A stretch of DNA of 64,000 bases from Fidelibacterota bacterium (GTDB taxonomy: Bacteria > Fidelibacterota > UBA8477 > JABMPR01), in NCBI GenBank assembly GCA_018650795.1, contig JABIFG010000082.1:1-64000 (forward strand), in the 5' to 3' direction. Under the pieces are notes generated by a model that searched no databases, had not been told where the DNA came from, and saw only the letters and a list, made by a program, of their open reading frames with translations. Position numbers and translations under genes: made by a program. This document shows positions 25,545-33,283 of this stretch, piece after piece; within the stretch, counting starts at the first letter, position 1, and every line of letters begins with the position of its first letter.

Positions 25545-26954
25545 ATGAAAACTATTAAACCTATATACCTGCTCATCCTGGCCGCTGCCATCACAGCAGC
25601 CACCCATATGAGATTCGGATTTGGAATCCTCATCTTTTTAGAGGCAATCCCCGTTCTTTTTTATCTCGATCGGACAAGTGGCTGGCGATCTAAAGCGCTG
25701 CTCTTTACCTTCCTGATTTTAGGGTGGACTCTGACCACCCTGAAAATAGTGACTGCCCCACTGCCATGGTTTATTGCTTTTGGATACGGACTGCCGCTGG
25801 CGACAACCAGATTTGCCTCCTATCTGGCATTTACATCATTCCGAAATAGTAAAAAAGCACACTGGGTGTTTCCCACACTTATGGTAATGGGTGAATGGCT
25901 CCAGTCAAGCCTTACCCCCTTCGGATCATGGGGCTCTGCAGCCTATACACAGATCAATAACATCGTTTGGCTCCAAATACTTTCCATCGGTGGAATATGG
26001 TTATTGTCTTTTGGAATCTACTTCATTAGCTATCAGATGTATGATGGTATCAGAAACGGATTCGCAAAAACACATCTGGCGAGAATTGCTATTCCAATCG
26101 TGTTATTGAGCATCTTTGGGACTGCAAGACTGACCTGGGCTGACAATAGTGAATATGCCAGTCTATCCGTTGCAACCGTGGGCACAAACTCCACCATTGG
26201 TGGGCCTGAGTTGCCTTCATCAGAAATACGCAGGCAGAACCGCCTAAAAATATTTGACCGAATGCGTAAAGCCAGTGATGCTGGTTCAAAGCTGGTTGTT
26301 TGGACTGAAGGTGCAACTGGTCTCCTGCCAGATGAAGAGGCCGGTTTCCAATCACAGGTCGCACAGCTCACTGACTCCCTGAATATCACGGCGATGGTTA
26401 GCTATGTCATTCTTCTGAGTACCGAACCATTCTTCTATGAAAACAAATACATCATCATTGATTCAGAAGGTTCTATTCAGAGCACCTATCTTAAGCACGA
26501 ACCTGTTCCAGGGGAGCCTTGTACCAAAGGGGTTGAACCACACACCTTGTTCCAGATGGATGATGTTTCCCTGGGAGGAGCCATCTGCTATGATCTGGAT
26601 TTTCCTGCACTCGCTCGTGAAATATCAAAAATGGGGGCTGACGTGGTAGCCGTCCCATCATCAGATTGGCGGGGAATTGACCCTATTCATACACAAATGG
26701 CAGGCATGCGTGCCATTGAAGGTGGCTTTAGTATGATACGATCTACCCGTTGGGGGCTTTCAGCCACAGTAGATCCATATGGGCGCGTCATTGGTCAACT
26801 AAGCGATTTCAATTCAGATGAAAAAATTCTAGTATCCAGTGTCCCCAAAAATGGAAAAAGAACGATATACTCCGTTCTTGGGGATTGGGTTATTCTTGCT
26901 GGTCTCGTCCTACTGGCTTATGAAATCTGGAAGGCTAAATCGAAGTCTGCATAA
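25545..26954 (+). CDS. Apolipoprotein N-acyltransferase-like membrane nitrilase
   Basis: A 469-residue protein with six or so N-terminal membrane helices (residues 5-205), then a carbon-nitrogen hydrolase domain. The catalytic Glu-Lys-Cys triad is visible: Glu in VVWTEGATG, Lys in YLKHEPVPGEP, and Cys in GGAICYDLDFP. A last helix lies near residue 450. This is the layout of Lnt, which N-acylates the lipid-modified Cys of lipoproteins. Its place behind a TetR gene, rather than with housekeeping genes, suggests a dedicated paralogue with a specialised amide-forming role. TTAGGAAA precedes the ATG at 25545; the frame is open to 25512. Confidence 0.85.
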   Translation: MKTIKPIYLLILAAAITAATHMRFGFGILIFLEAIPVLFYLDRTSGWRSKALLFTFLILGWTLTTLKIVTAPLPWFIAFGYGLPLATTRFASYLAFTSFRNSKKAHWVFPTLMVMGEWLQSSLTPFGSWGSAAYTQINNIVWLQILSIGGIWLLSFGIYFISYQMYDGIRNGFAKTHLARIAIPIVLLSIFGTARLTWADNSEYASLSVATVGTNSTIGGPELPSSEIRRQNRLKIFDRMRKASDAGSKLVVWTEGATGLLPDEEAGFQSQVAQLTDSLNITAMVSYVILLSTEPFFYENKYIIIDSEGSIQSTYLKHEPVPGEPCTKGVEPHTLFQMDDVSLGGAICYDLDFPALAREISKMGADVVAVPSSDWRGIDPIHTQMAGMRAIEGGFSMIRSTRWGLSATVDPYGRVIGQLSDFNSDEKILVSSVPKNGKRTIYSVLGDWVILAGLVLLAYEIWKAKSKSA

Positions 26955-26971
26955 TCAAGTGGGGAGTTAAT

Positions 26972-27022
26972 GATAATGGAAGAATAGAGTCTTCACCGAA
27001 AACATTCTATTCTTCCATTATC
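26972..27022. terminator. Long hairpin between convergent genes
   Basis: A perfect 17-bp stem (26972-26988 / 27006-27022) closes on a 17-nt loop between two converging genes. There is no clear T-run, so it may act as an mRNA 3' end stabiliser as well as a terminator. Confidence 0.7.
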
Positions 27023-27033
27023 TGACTTGAGAT

Positions 27034-28593
27034 TTATTTTAGCAATAGCATTCGTCCTACTTCCCGATATCCATCTGAATCAAATACATAGAAGTAAGAT
27101 CCACTGCTGAGCTCTGTAGGATTAAATACCTGGCTATGTGTCCCAGCCTCCTGATATTCGTTGACAAGAGTTGCGACTTTCTCTCCCAACATATTATAGA
27201 CCCTGATCTCAACTTGAGCGCCAACTGGTAGGCTATATTCTAGCGTGGTTGAGGGATTAAATGGATTGGGGTAATTTTGCTTCAGAGAAAATGACTTCGG
27301 AGACTGCGCTTCTGGGTCGTCGTTCAGACCTGTCGAACTCTGGATATCACGAACCAACCTTACAAAATTATCAATTCTCACCACATCGCCCTGAGGACCA
27401 TGTCCCTGGGGATAATCATCTGCATCACCCGTTTTTGGATCACTGCGCTGAGAGCCGGCGCCATGGACATCCAAAAGCGTGACATCAAAAGGGGGGAAGG
27501 GAGCAGCCATGAAGCCCAGTGCTTCACCAAAGCACACATAGGCTCCCCAGGCACCATTGTTCATGTTTACATGGGTTGAGCTGGACCAGTAAAAGGGATA
27601 ATCGTTCTCTCCACCCTCATCTATGATAGACGTACTGAAAAATACAGGATCAATGGCAGCAGAATTGGTGGTTGCTGGCGAACGAGTATAATCCAGGATA
27701 CTCTGCAATTCCTTGCTATTCGGCACCCGCCAGTCATCGTAGCCAAGATGAATCTCGGCATTTTTTGTCTGTGCATACGCAAGGGCTGCCTCCCAATTCA
27801 TCCCGACCTGACTATCATCCTGCATCCACATGAGGCCGGTAGCCAGATCACTCACCGTACTATCGCCATTCTCTACAAAATCATTGACGCCATAGGCTTC
27901 ATTGCCGCGGACATACAACACATAGAATTGCTTATCCTCGGTTTGACCAGGCATGGGACCCATGGGATAGCCTTTAATGCGGCCATCTACGAAATTGACT
28001 CCGAACATGGTAGCATCCCCATTCATGGTCGTGCTCACATACACAGTTGAGCTGGCATACTGCCCATCGATAATGCGTTCACCGGCATCAACATCACCAT
28101 AGGCCACATCAAAGAAATCTGTGTTCACAAAAGGGATTAGATTTTCAGTATCTGTACCACTATATCCACTGGGGTCCTCACCAGAGAACATGAAAAGTGA
28201 ATATGCTTCCTTGATGGTGGGTAAGCGCCAATCTGAGTAGCCTGCCAGACTAAAGGTATCAGCTCCTGCCAGCGCTTCGGTCTGACTCATCTTGTCTGCT
28301 ATATTAGCAACGCCGTCACCATTTATGTCCGTACTTTGCTGCCACATGAGTCCAGTGACATTATCTGTGACGGTACCGTCCCCATTGTCCGTGTAGTCAG
28401 GTTGATGCCCGTCAATGGAAGCATCCTGACCATAAAATGCGGTGCCCATTGCTGGGGCTGCAATCTCATCCTGATTATTATAGAAGATGGTTTGCCCGGT
28501 ATCCACAACCTTATAGGATTGGGCTGAGACGGTGAGTGTGCTAATTAATATCAGATTGACTAGTTTTATCATGAGCTTTAAGTTCCTTTTCAA
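27034..28593 (-). CDS. Secreted DUF1566 (Lcl) repeat protein with type IX sorting domain
   Basis: A 519-residue exported protein. A signal peptide ends near VSAQ, and two DUF1566/Lcl-C domains follow: one with GTVTDNVTGLMWQQS and YSDWRLPTIKEAYSL, and a second with STVSDLATGLMWMQD and YDDWRVPNSKELQSIL. The last ~85 residues are a sorting domain (NYPNPFNPSTTLEYSL to VGRMLLLK). DUF1566 is related to the lectin-like/formylglycine-enzyme fold and is common on cell surfaces. The start is TTG at 28593, or ATG at 28572. Upstream on the same strand lies a radical SAM maturase, perhaps a functional partner. Confidence 0.82.
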   Translation of the reverse strand: MKRNLKLMIKLVNLILISTLTVSAQSYKVVDTGQTIFYNNQDEIAAPAMGTAFYGQDASIDGHQPDYTDNGDGTVTDNVTGLMWQQSTDINGDGVANIADKMSQTEALAGADTFSLAGYSDWRLPTIKEAYSLFMFSGEDPSGYSGTDTENLIPFVNTDFFDVAYGDVDAGERIIDGQYASSTVYVSTTMNGDATMFGVNFVDGRIKGYPMGPMPGQTEDKQFYVLYVRGNEAYGVNDFVENGDSTVSDLATGLMWMQDDSQVGMNWEAALAYAQTKNAEIHLGYDDWRVPNSKELQSILDYTRSPATTNSAAIDPVFFSTSIIDEGGENDYPFYWSSSTHVNMNNGAWGAYVCFGEALGFMAAPFPPFDVTLLDVHGAGSQRSDPKTGDADDYPQGHGPQGDVVRIDNFVRLVRDIQSSTGLNDDPEAQSPKSFSLKQNYPNPFNPSTTLEYSLPVGAQVEIRVYNMLGEKVATLVNEYQEAGTHSQVFNPTELSSGSYFYVFDSDGYREVGRMLLLK

Positions 28594-28740
28594 ATAATAT
28601 TTTCTCCTGTTAGAGGGGAAGATGACAAAAAAGGTTAAGAAACAAGTCTAGAACAGAAAAATTATGCTGATGCCCCAGTCTGATCAAAGAGCAGGGTCTG
28701 AAAAGTATGCAACAACCTACAGTCGATGAATATTAATCTT

Positions 28741-30051
28741 CTAAATATTATTGCGTTTGATGAAACAACAATCCTTGAAAGCAAGGCTACTCCCGCAAGG
28801 ACAGGTCTCTGATAATTCAACCTCGATGTTGGGAAAACCCTGGTCTTTTTCCTGCATCCATGCCACAATATTTGTGGCAGGTTGACCCAGCTCAAGGATT
28901 TCCTTAAAAACCCCCAATTCTGGTCGAATTGATGAGAAAAACTGTTTGTACCCCGAGCACAGATAATTGTGTCCTTGTTCCCCATTGGGTCCCTCTACAA
29001 AGCGATGTTTGGGACACTCCCCATGACAGAGGTAGAGTACCTCGCAATCCCTGCATATTTGAGGTAAGCCATTAAATTTATCTTTTCCAAATTCTTGCTG
29101 AGCTGTAGAATGAACCAGACTCAGGATTGGAAATTCAAGAATGTTTCCTAATCGATATTCTGGAAAGACATAATGATCACATGAGTATAAGTCCCCATTA
29201 TGCTCGACTGCCAGTGCCTGCCCACAATTAGCATTCCAGACACAAACGCCGGCAGGTCTGCCCATCTCATTAGCCAAGGCGGCTTCAAACTGCTGCACAA
29301 AGATGCTACCGACATCCTCACGGACCCAACGCTGAAATATCTCGCTTAAAAATTGACCATAGGCTTCAGGCTCTACGGACCACTCAGCCATATCAAGATT
29401 GTCCGCTTCATGGGGTGCTGCCAATGATCCATTTGGTCTTGCTCGCTCAACGGCGGGAATAAACTGCCAATACCCACTACCAATGGATTTCAGGAAATTA
29501 TAGATGACAATGGCCTCACTCTGATTGCCCCGGTTCACTACCGTGAGTGTGTTAAATTCAATCTTATACTTTTTTAGGATTTCGAGTCCTATCATAACCT
29601 TTTCAAACGTACCATTGTCATCGTGGCCTATTCGATACTGATCATGTAATGCCTTGGGTCCATCGATGGAAATACCGACGAGAAAGTTGTTTTCAAACAG
29701 GAATTGACCCCAGTCCTCATCCAGAAGGATACCATTGGTCTGAATGGCATTGGTGATCTGTTTATCCCCGGAGTGTTTCTGCTGTAATTTAACAATTTCC
29801 TCAAAATAGGGGATACCAAGTAAGGTGGGTTCACCGCCCTGCCAGGTGAATTGGGCGGCGTTGGTGGGCTGGGATTCAATATATTGAATAATAAATGATT
29901 CCAGAACATCAGGCTCCATTTTGAAAGTAGCTTCGCTAGGAAACAGGGACTCTTTCTCCAGATAAAAACAGTAGTCGCAGCTCATGTTGCAGGCCGGACC
30001 AACAGGTTTAGCCAGGATATGAAAAGGTGATTTGACAGGAGTGTTGGTCAC
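28741..30051 (-). CDS. Radical SAM/SPASM maturase, anaerobic sulfatase-maturating enzyme-like
   Basis: A 436-residue enzyme. The radical SAM cluster motif is Cys21, Cys25, Cys28 in CNMSCDYC. The fold continues with FTWQGGEPTLLG and GISIDGP. A C-terminal SPASM region has Cys-rich auxiliary-cluster motifs (CVWNANCGQ, SCDHYVFPEYRLGN, CRDCEVLYLCHGECPKHR). The protein ends with a SEC-C-like metal motif, CPCGSSLAFKDCC, which is an uncommon addition. Family members convert a Cys or Ser of a target to formylglycine. No sulfatase gene is in the window. The GTG start at 30051 is 16 bp after the TerC gene, so the two are probably co-transcribed. Confidence 0.9.
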   Translation of the reverse strand: MTNTPVKSPFHILAKPVGPACNMSCDYCFYLEKESLFPSEATFKMEPDVLESFIIQYIESQPTNAAQFTWQGGEPTLLGIPYFEEIVKLQQKHSGDKQITNAIQTNGILLDEDWGQFLFENNFLVGISIDGPKALHDQYRIGHDDNGTFEKVMIGLEILKKYKIEFNTLTVVNRGNQSEAIVIYNFLKSIGSGYWQFIPAVERARPNGSLAAPHEADNLDMAEWSVEPEAYGQFLSEIFQRWVREDVGSIFVQQFEAALANEMGRPAGVCVWNANCGQALAVEHNGDLYSCDHYVFPEYRLGNILEFPILSLVHSTAQQEFGKDKFNGLPQICRDCEVLYLCHGECPKHRFVEGPNGEQGHNYLCSGYKQFFSSIRPELGVFKEILELGQPATNIVAWMQEKDQGFPNIEVELSETCPCGSSLAFKDCCFIKRNNI

Positions 30052-30067
30052 GGAAATCTGGTTGGGC

Positions 30068-30784
30068 TCAGCTTACTTCGCTAGCTTTTAGGGCTTTATT
30101 TTTTCTGTTCTGTTCAAAACGCATCTGCAGCATTTCAACCACAATGGCAAATCCCATGGGGAGATATATCAAGGTTCTGGGAACATGCTGGTGCAGACCT
30201 TCAATAAACAGCGTCACTCCAATGGTAACCAGAAATGAGAGTGCCAAAATCTTAAGGGAAGGTCGGGCTAGAATGAATTCACCGATGGGTTTGGCAAAGG
30301 CTAAAATCGCCAGGAATGATACAATAACAGCTGGAATGATTACCCATATTTCTCGTGTGAGTCCAATGGCTGTAATAACAGAATCCAGGGAGAAAACGAT
30401 ATCGAGCAGAACGATATCCCTGATCGCTTTGGCAAAATTTGCCGATCCCGCTGATATTGAATGCTCACCATCTTCAATTATTTCTACAGTATGATGAATC
30501 TCCTTGATGGCTTTCCATAGCAGAAACATGCCACCCGCCAGCATGATTAGATCGCGGACAGATAGGCCAAAGACAATGGATTGTTTGATACCAGTAATGG
30601 CGAGGAGCAATGCCAATATAGCTATTCGGAGGACGAGGGCAAAAAGAAGACCGAGATATCTTGCTCGTTCGCGTCGAGCTTCCTCAATACGTCCAACCAT
30701 AATGGAAATGACCAGAATATTATCTATTCCTAATACTAACTCCAAGCCAAGGATAAGTGCAAATGTGGCGATATGATCAATCAT
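30068..30784 (-). CDS. TerC family integral membrane protein
   Basis: A 238-residue protein with about seven helices and the TerC hallmarks: LELVLGIDNILVISIMVGR near the N-terminus and DIVFSLDSVITAIGLT in the middle, each with the Asp residues conserved in the family. TerC relatives have been linked to tellurite resistance, metal export during secretion, and metalation of exported proteins. The adjacency to a protein maturase and a secreted DUF1566 protein is compatible with a role in metalating exported proteins, but this is inference. Confidence 0.9.
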   Translation of the reverse strand: MIDHIATFALILGLELVLGIDNILVISIMVGRIEEARRERARYLGLLFALVLRIAILALLLAITGIKQSIVFGLSVRDLIMLAGGMFLLWKAIKEIHHTVEIIEDGEHSISAGSANFAKAIRDIVLLDIVFSLDSVITAIGLTREIWVIIPAVIVSFLAILAFAKPIGEFILARPSLKILALSFLVTIGVTLFIEGLHQHVPRTLIYLPMGFAIVVEMLQMRFEQNRKNKALKASEVS

Positions 30785-31015
30785 TTTTATTCCAATCAGG
30801 TTTTTTTGATGAGGACGCTCATATAGTGAAATAGGGTTCCAGCGTCAGATAAATTCTACATTGAAGATTTAAAGATACCCACTGACCTCTCTGCGTCAAG
30901 TCTTAAGGCTGGGGCCATATTCTCTGTTGATGGTTCAATACAATTATCTAACTTTCAAAGCTCAAATCTGTATAAATTACTGGTTCTTAATTAACAATAA
31001 AATTAAGTTGAACCA

Positions 31016-32254
31016 ATGTCTGTTCTAAAAAATTTAAATATTCATGTGGTTGATGACGACGCTGATGTGCTACTAGTCGTAAAAGCTTTACTTGAGGATT
31101 TTGGTGCCAAGGTTAAAACCAGCACTTCCAGTAAAAAGGCCTTAGGAGAAATCATAGAAGATAAGCCTGATCTGGCAATCCTCGATTTGATGATGCCTGA
31201 AATGGATGGCCTGGATTTGACCCGTCTCCTACGCAAAGAGACAGACCTGGAAAATCTAAAAATAGTGATCTTTTCCGGAAAGTCTTATGAGCAGGACCAG
31301 CAGCGTGCCTTTTCTTTTGGGGCAGATGGTTATCTGACTAAACCCCTTATCACTGATGAATTTATCCAAAAACTGCAGGACATTGTCGAAGAAAAAGTCG
31401 AAGTAACATACTGGGGCGTTCGTGGCACACTGCCTGTCCCAGGTGAGAAGTCATTACTCTATGGTGGCAATACAATTTGCACCACTATCCAATTTCCCAA
31501 GGATAACCTGTTTATCCTTGATGCTGGATCCGGGATTAAGCAACTATCTGATCATTTGATGAATCAACAGATTGAAGGTCTCCACGCTAAAATCCTCATT
31601 TCACACCCTCATTGGGATCATATCAATGCACTCCCATTTTTTGTTCCGCTATATATTCCTGGGAATGAATTTGAAATTTTTGGTGCGTCACATGGGCACG
31701 TTAGCATGCGTGAGTTGATCTCAGCCCAGATGGATGGTGTTTATTTTCCCATCAGGATTAAGGAATTTGCTGCCAGGACATATTTCCGTGATCTCAAAGA
31801 AGAGGAATTCAGAGTTAATGATATCCTGGTTAAAACCATGTTGCTTTCCCATCCGGGGATTTGCCTTGGATACCGTATGGAATACAAGAATCGATCGATT
31901 TGCTATATTACAGACAATGAGTTGTTTCCAGAAGGATCCAGGGAATACAACTCAAATTACTGGGATAAACTGACAACATTTATACATGCTACTGACATTC
32001 TCATTACAGATGCTACTTATACCGATGAGGAATACCTTAGGAAAAGCAAATGGGGTCATTCCGCCGTATCTCAAGTCACTAAACTTGCTCATGATGCAGA
32101 AGTCAAAGAATTACACCTGATTCACCATGATCCTGATCAAAGCGATGATGATATTGAAGCCAAACTGAAAACTGCGCAAGACCTTCTGGCAGAGTGGAAT
32201 TCGAAAACCAGATGTGTAGCCCCCAAGGAACGTGAAAGTTTCAAAGTAACCTGA
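31016..32254 (+). CDS. Response regulator receiver fused to metallo-beta-lactamase-fold domain
   Basis: A 412-residue cytoplasmic protein. Residues 1-122 form a receiver domain with acidic pocket DDDAD near residue 14 and phospho-acceptor Asp in LAILDLMMPEMDG (about residue 59), plus the conserved Lys in GYLTKPL. From residue 128 (YWGVRGTLPVPG) to the end is an MBL-fold hydrolase of the PhnP/cyclic-nucleotide phosphodiesterase-like style, with the metal motif HPHWDHINALPFF, the later ITDATYTDEEY, and a terminal His in HLIHHDPDQSDDD. Phosphorylation presumably controls a hydrolase, perhaps a cyclic-nucleotide or phosphodiester hydrolase. No kinase gene is adjacent. Confidence 0.88.
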   Translation: MSVLKNLNIHVVDDDADVLLVVKALLEDFGAKVKTSTSSKKALGEIIEDKPDLAILDLMMPEMDGLDLTRLLRKETDLENLKIVIFSGKSYEQDQQRAFSFGADGYLTKPLITDEFIQKLQDIVEEKVEVTYWGVRGTLPVPGEKSLLYGGNTICTTIQFPKDNLFILDAGSGIKQLSDHLMNQQIEGLHAKILISHPHWDHINALPFFVPLYIPGNEFEIFGASHGHVSMRELISAQMDGVYFPIRIKEFAARTYFRDLKEEEFRVNDILVKTMLLSHPGICLGYRMEYKNRSICYITDNELFPEGSREYNSNYWDKLTTFIHATDILITDATYTDEEYLRKSKWGHSAVSQVTKLAHDAEVKELHLIHHDPDQSDDDIEAKLKTAQDLLAEWNSKTRCVAPKERESFKVT

Positions 32255-32403
32255 TACTCCCTGGCTATAAGAGAACAAGTTCACAAAAAACCTATCACCT
32301 ACCTCTCAATAAAATTTTTCTAATTTGCAGTGACAAGAATTGCCAGATTGGAATTGCATCTACGCTTACTATCTTAATACTCGCGAAAAGGAGCTATTGC
32401 TAA

Positions 32404-33114
32404 ATGGAAAATGATATGTCAAGCTTGGTTACTGCAGCGGCGACGATTGGTTTTGTCCACACCGTATTGGGTCCCGATCACTATTTACCTTTTGTGGCTA
32501 TGTCGAAATCCGGCCAATGGAGTTTAATTAAAACAGCCGTAATCACTTTTATTTGTGGAGTGGGACACGTGGCCGGTTCCATCATACTTGGACTCCTCGG
32601 CGTCTCTCTGGGGTTGGCTCTGGCGAAGCTGGAGACCTTTGAATCATTCCGGGGTGATCTGGCTGCCTGGGGTCTAATAATTCTTGGGTTATTATATACA
32701 GGCTGGGGTGTCATGCACGCGCTAAAGAATCGCCCCCATACGCATATTCATCATCATGATGATGGAGAACATGAGCATTTTCATGGTCATGTTGATGAGC
32801 ATGGTCATGTTCACAAGGTTAAAGGCAAGGCCTTGTTTTCACCCTGGGCACTTTTCATCATTTTTGTATTTGGTCCCTGTGAATCCTTGATCCCTCTTCT
32901 TATGTACCCAGCCTCCGAAGGGAGCACGATCGGCTTGGTTCTGGTAACTCTTGTATTCGCCATAGCGACCATCGGAACCATGTTGGTCATCGTTCTTGGT
33001 GCAAGTTATGGACTTAAAATGATCCCCATGAAAAAGCTGGAGCGGTTTACCCATGCCATCGCCGGCGTGACCATTCTGCTGTGTGGTGTTTCCATACAGT
33101 TTCTGGGCCTTTAG
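32404..33114 (+). CDS. UreH/NicO-like metal transporter with His-rich loop
   Basis: A 236-residue inner-membrane protein with about six helices. Helix 1 carries FVHTVLGPDHYLPFVA, close to the HX4DH motif of nickel/cobalt transporters, and helix 2 has CGVGHVAGS. A cytoplasmic loop (about residues 113-140) is packed with His (THIHHHDDGEHEHFHGHVDE). The second half holds FGPCESLIPLLMY. This is a member of the UreH/sulfite-exporter-like group; nickel or cobalt is likely, copper is possible. AAAGGAG lies upstream of ATG 32404, with a rather long spacing. No urease or hydrogenase genes are near. Confidence 0.83.
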   Translation: MENDMSSLVTAAATIGFVHTVLGPDHYLPFVAMSKSGQWSLIKTAVITFICGVGHVAGSIILGLLGVSLGLALAKLETFESFRGDLAAWGLIILGLLYTGWGVMHALKNRPHTHIHHHDDGEHEHFHGHVDEHGHVHKVKGKALFSPWALFIIFVFGPCESLIPLLMYPASEGSTIGLVLVTLVFAIATIGTMLVIVLGASYGLKMIPMKKLERFTHAIAGVTILLCGVSIQFLGL

Positions 33115-33283
33115 CCCCCAGCTCATCCTCCTCACAGTTATTCCGATTAACCTCCTAATCATCGGGGGGTGAGGTAATGATGCAACCCTGAGAAACATCT
33201 TTGCAACCTCCTTGGTAGTCGCGTGCCGTCGGCTTTCGCTACCTTCTGTCAATCAATCGCAGAAAACCCATAAGGAGGGAAAG
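33115..33283 (+). other. Possible structured leader of the M28 peptidase gene
   Basis: This 169-nt gap contains GGTAG / CTACC arms (33214-33218 and 33239-33243) around an inner GCCG-TC-GGC stem. It also has two TGCAACC repeats (33181-33187 and 33202-33208) and G/C tracts that can pair. I could not match it to a known riboswitch class. It may simply be a 3' hairpin of the transporter gene plus the promoter of the next. Confidence 0.3.

Noticed and set aside
32839-33252. Minus-strand frame reading through the transporter gene end and the following gap
   Set aside because: It is antisense to a clear membrane transporter gene and an intergenic interval, and its translation is low-complexity and basic with no family match.
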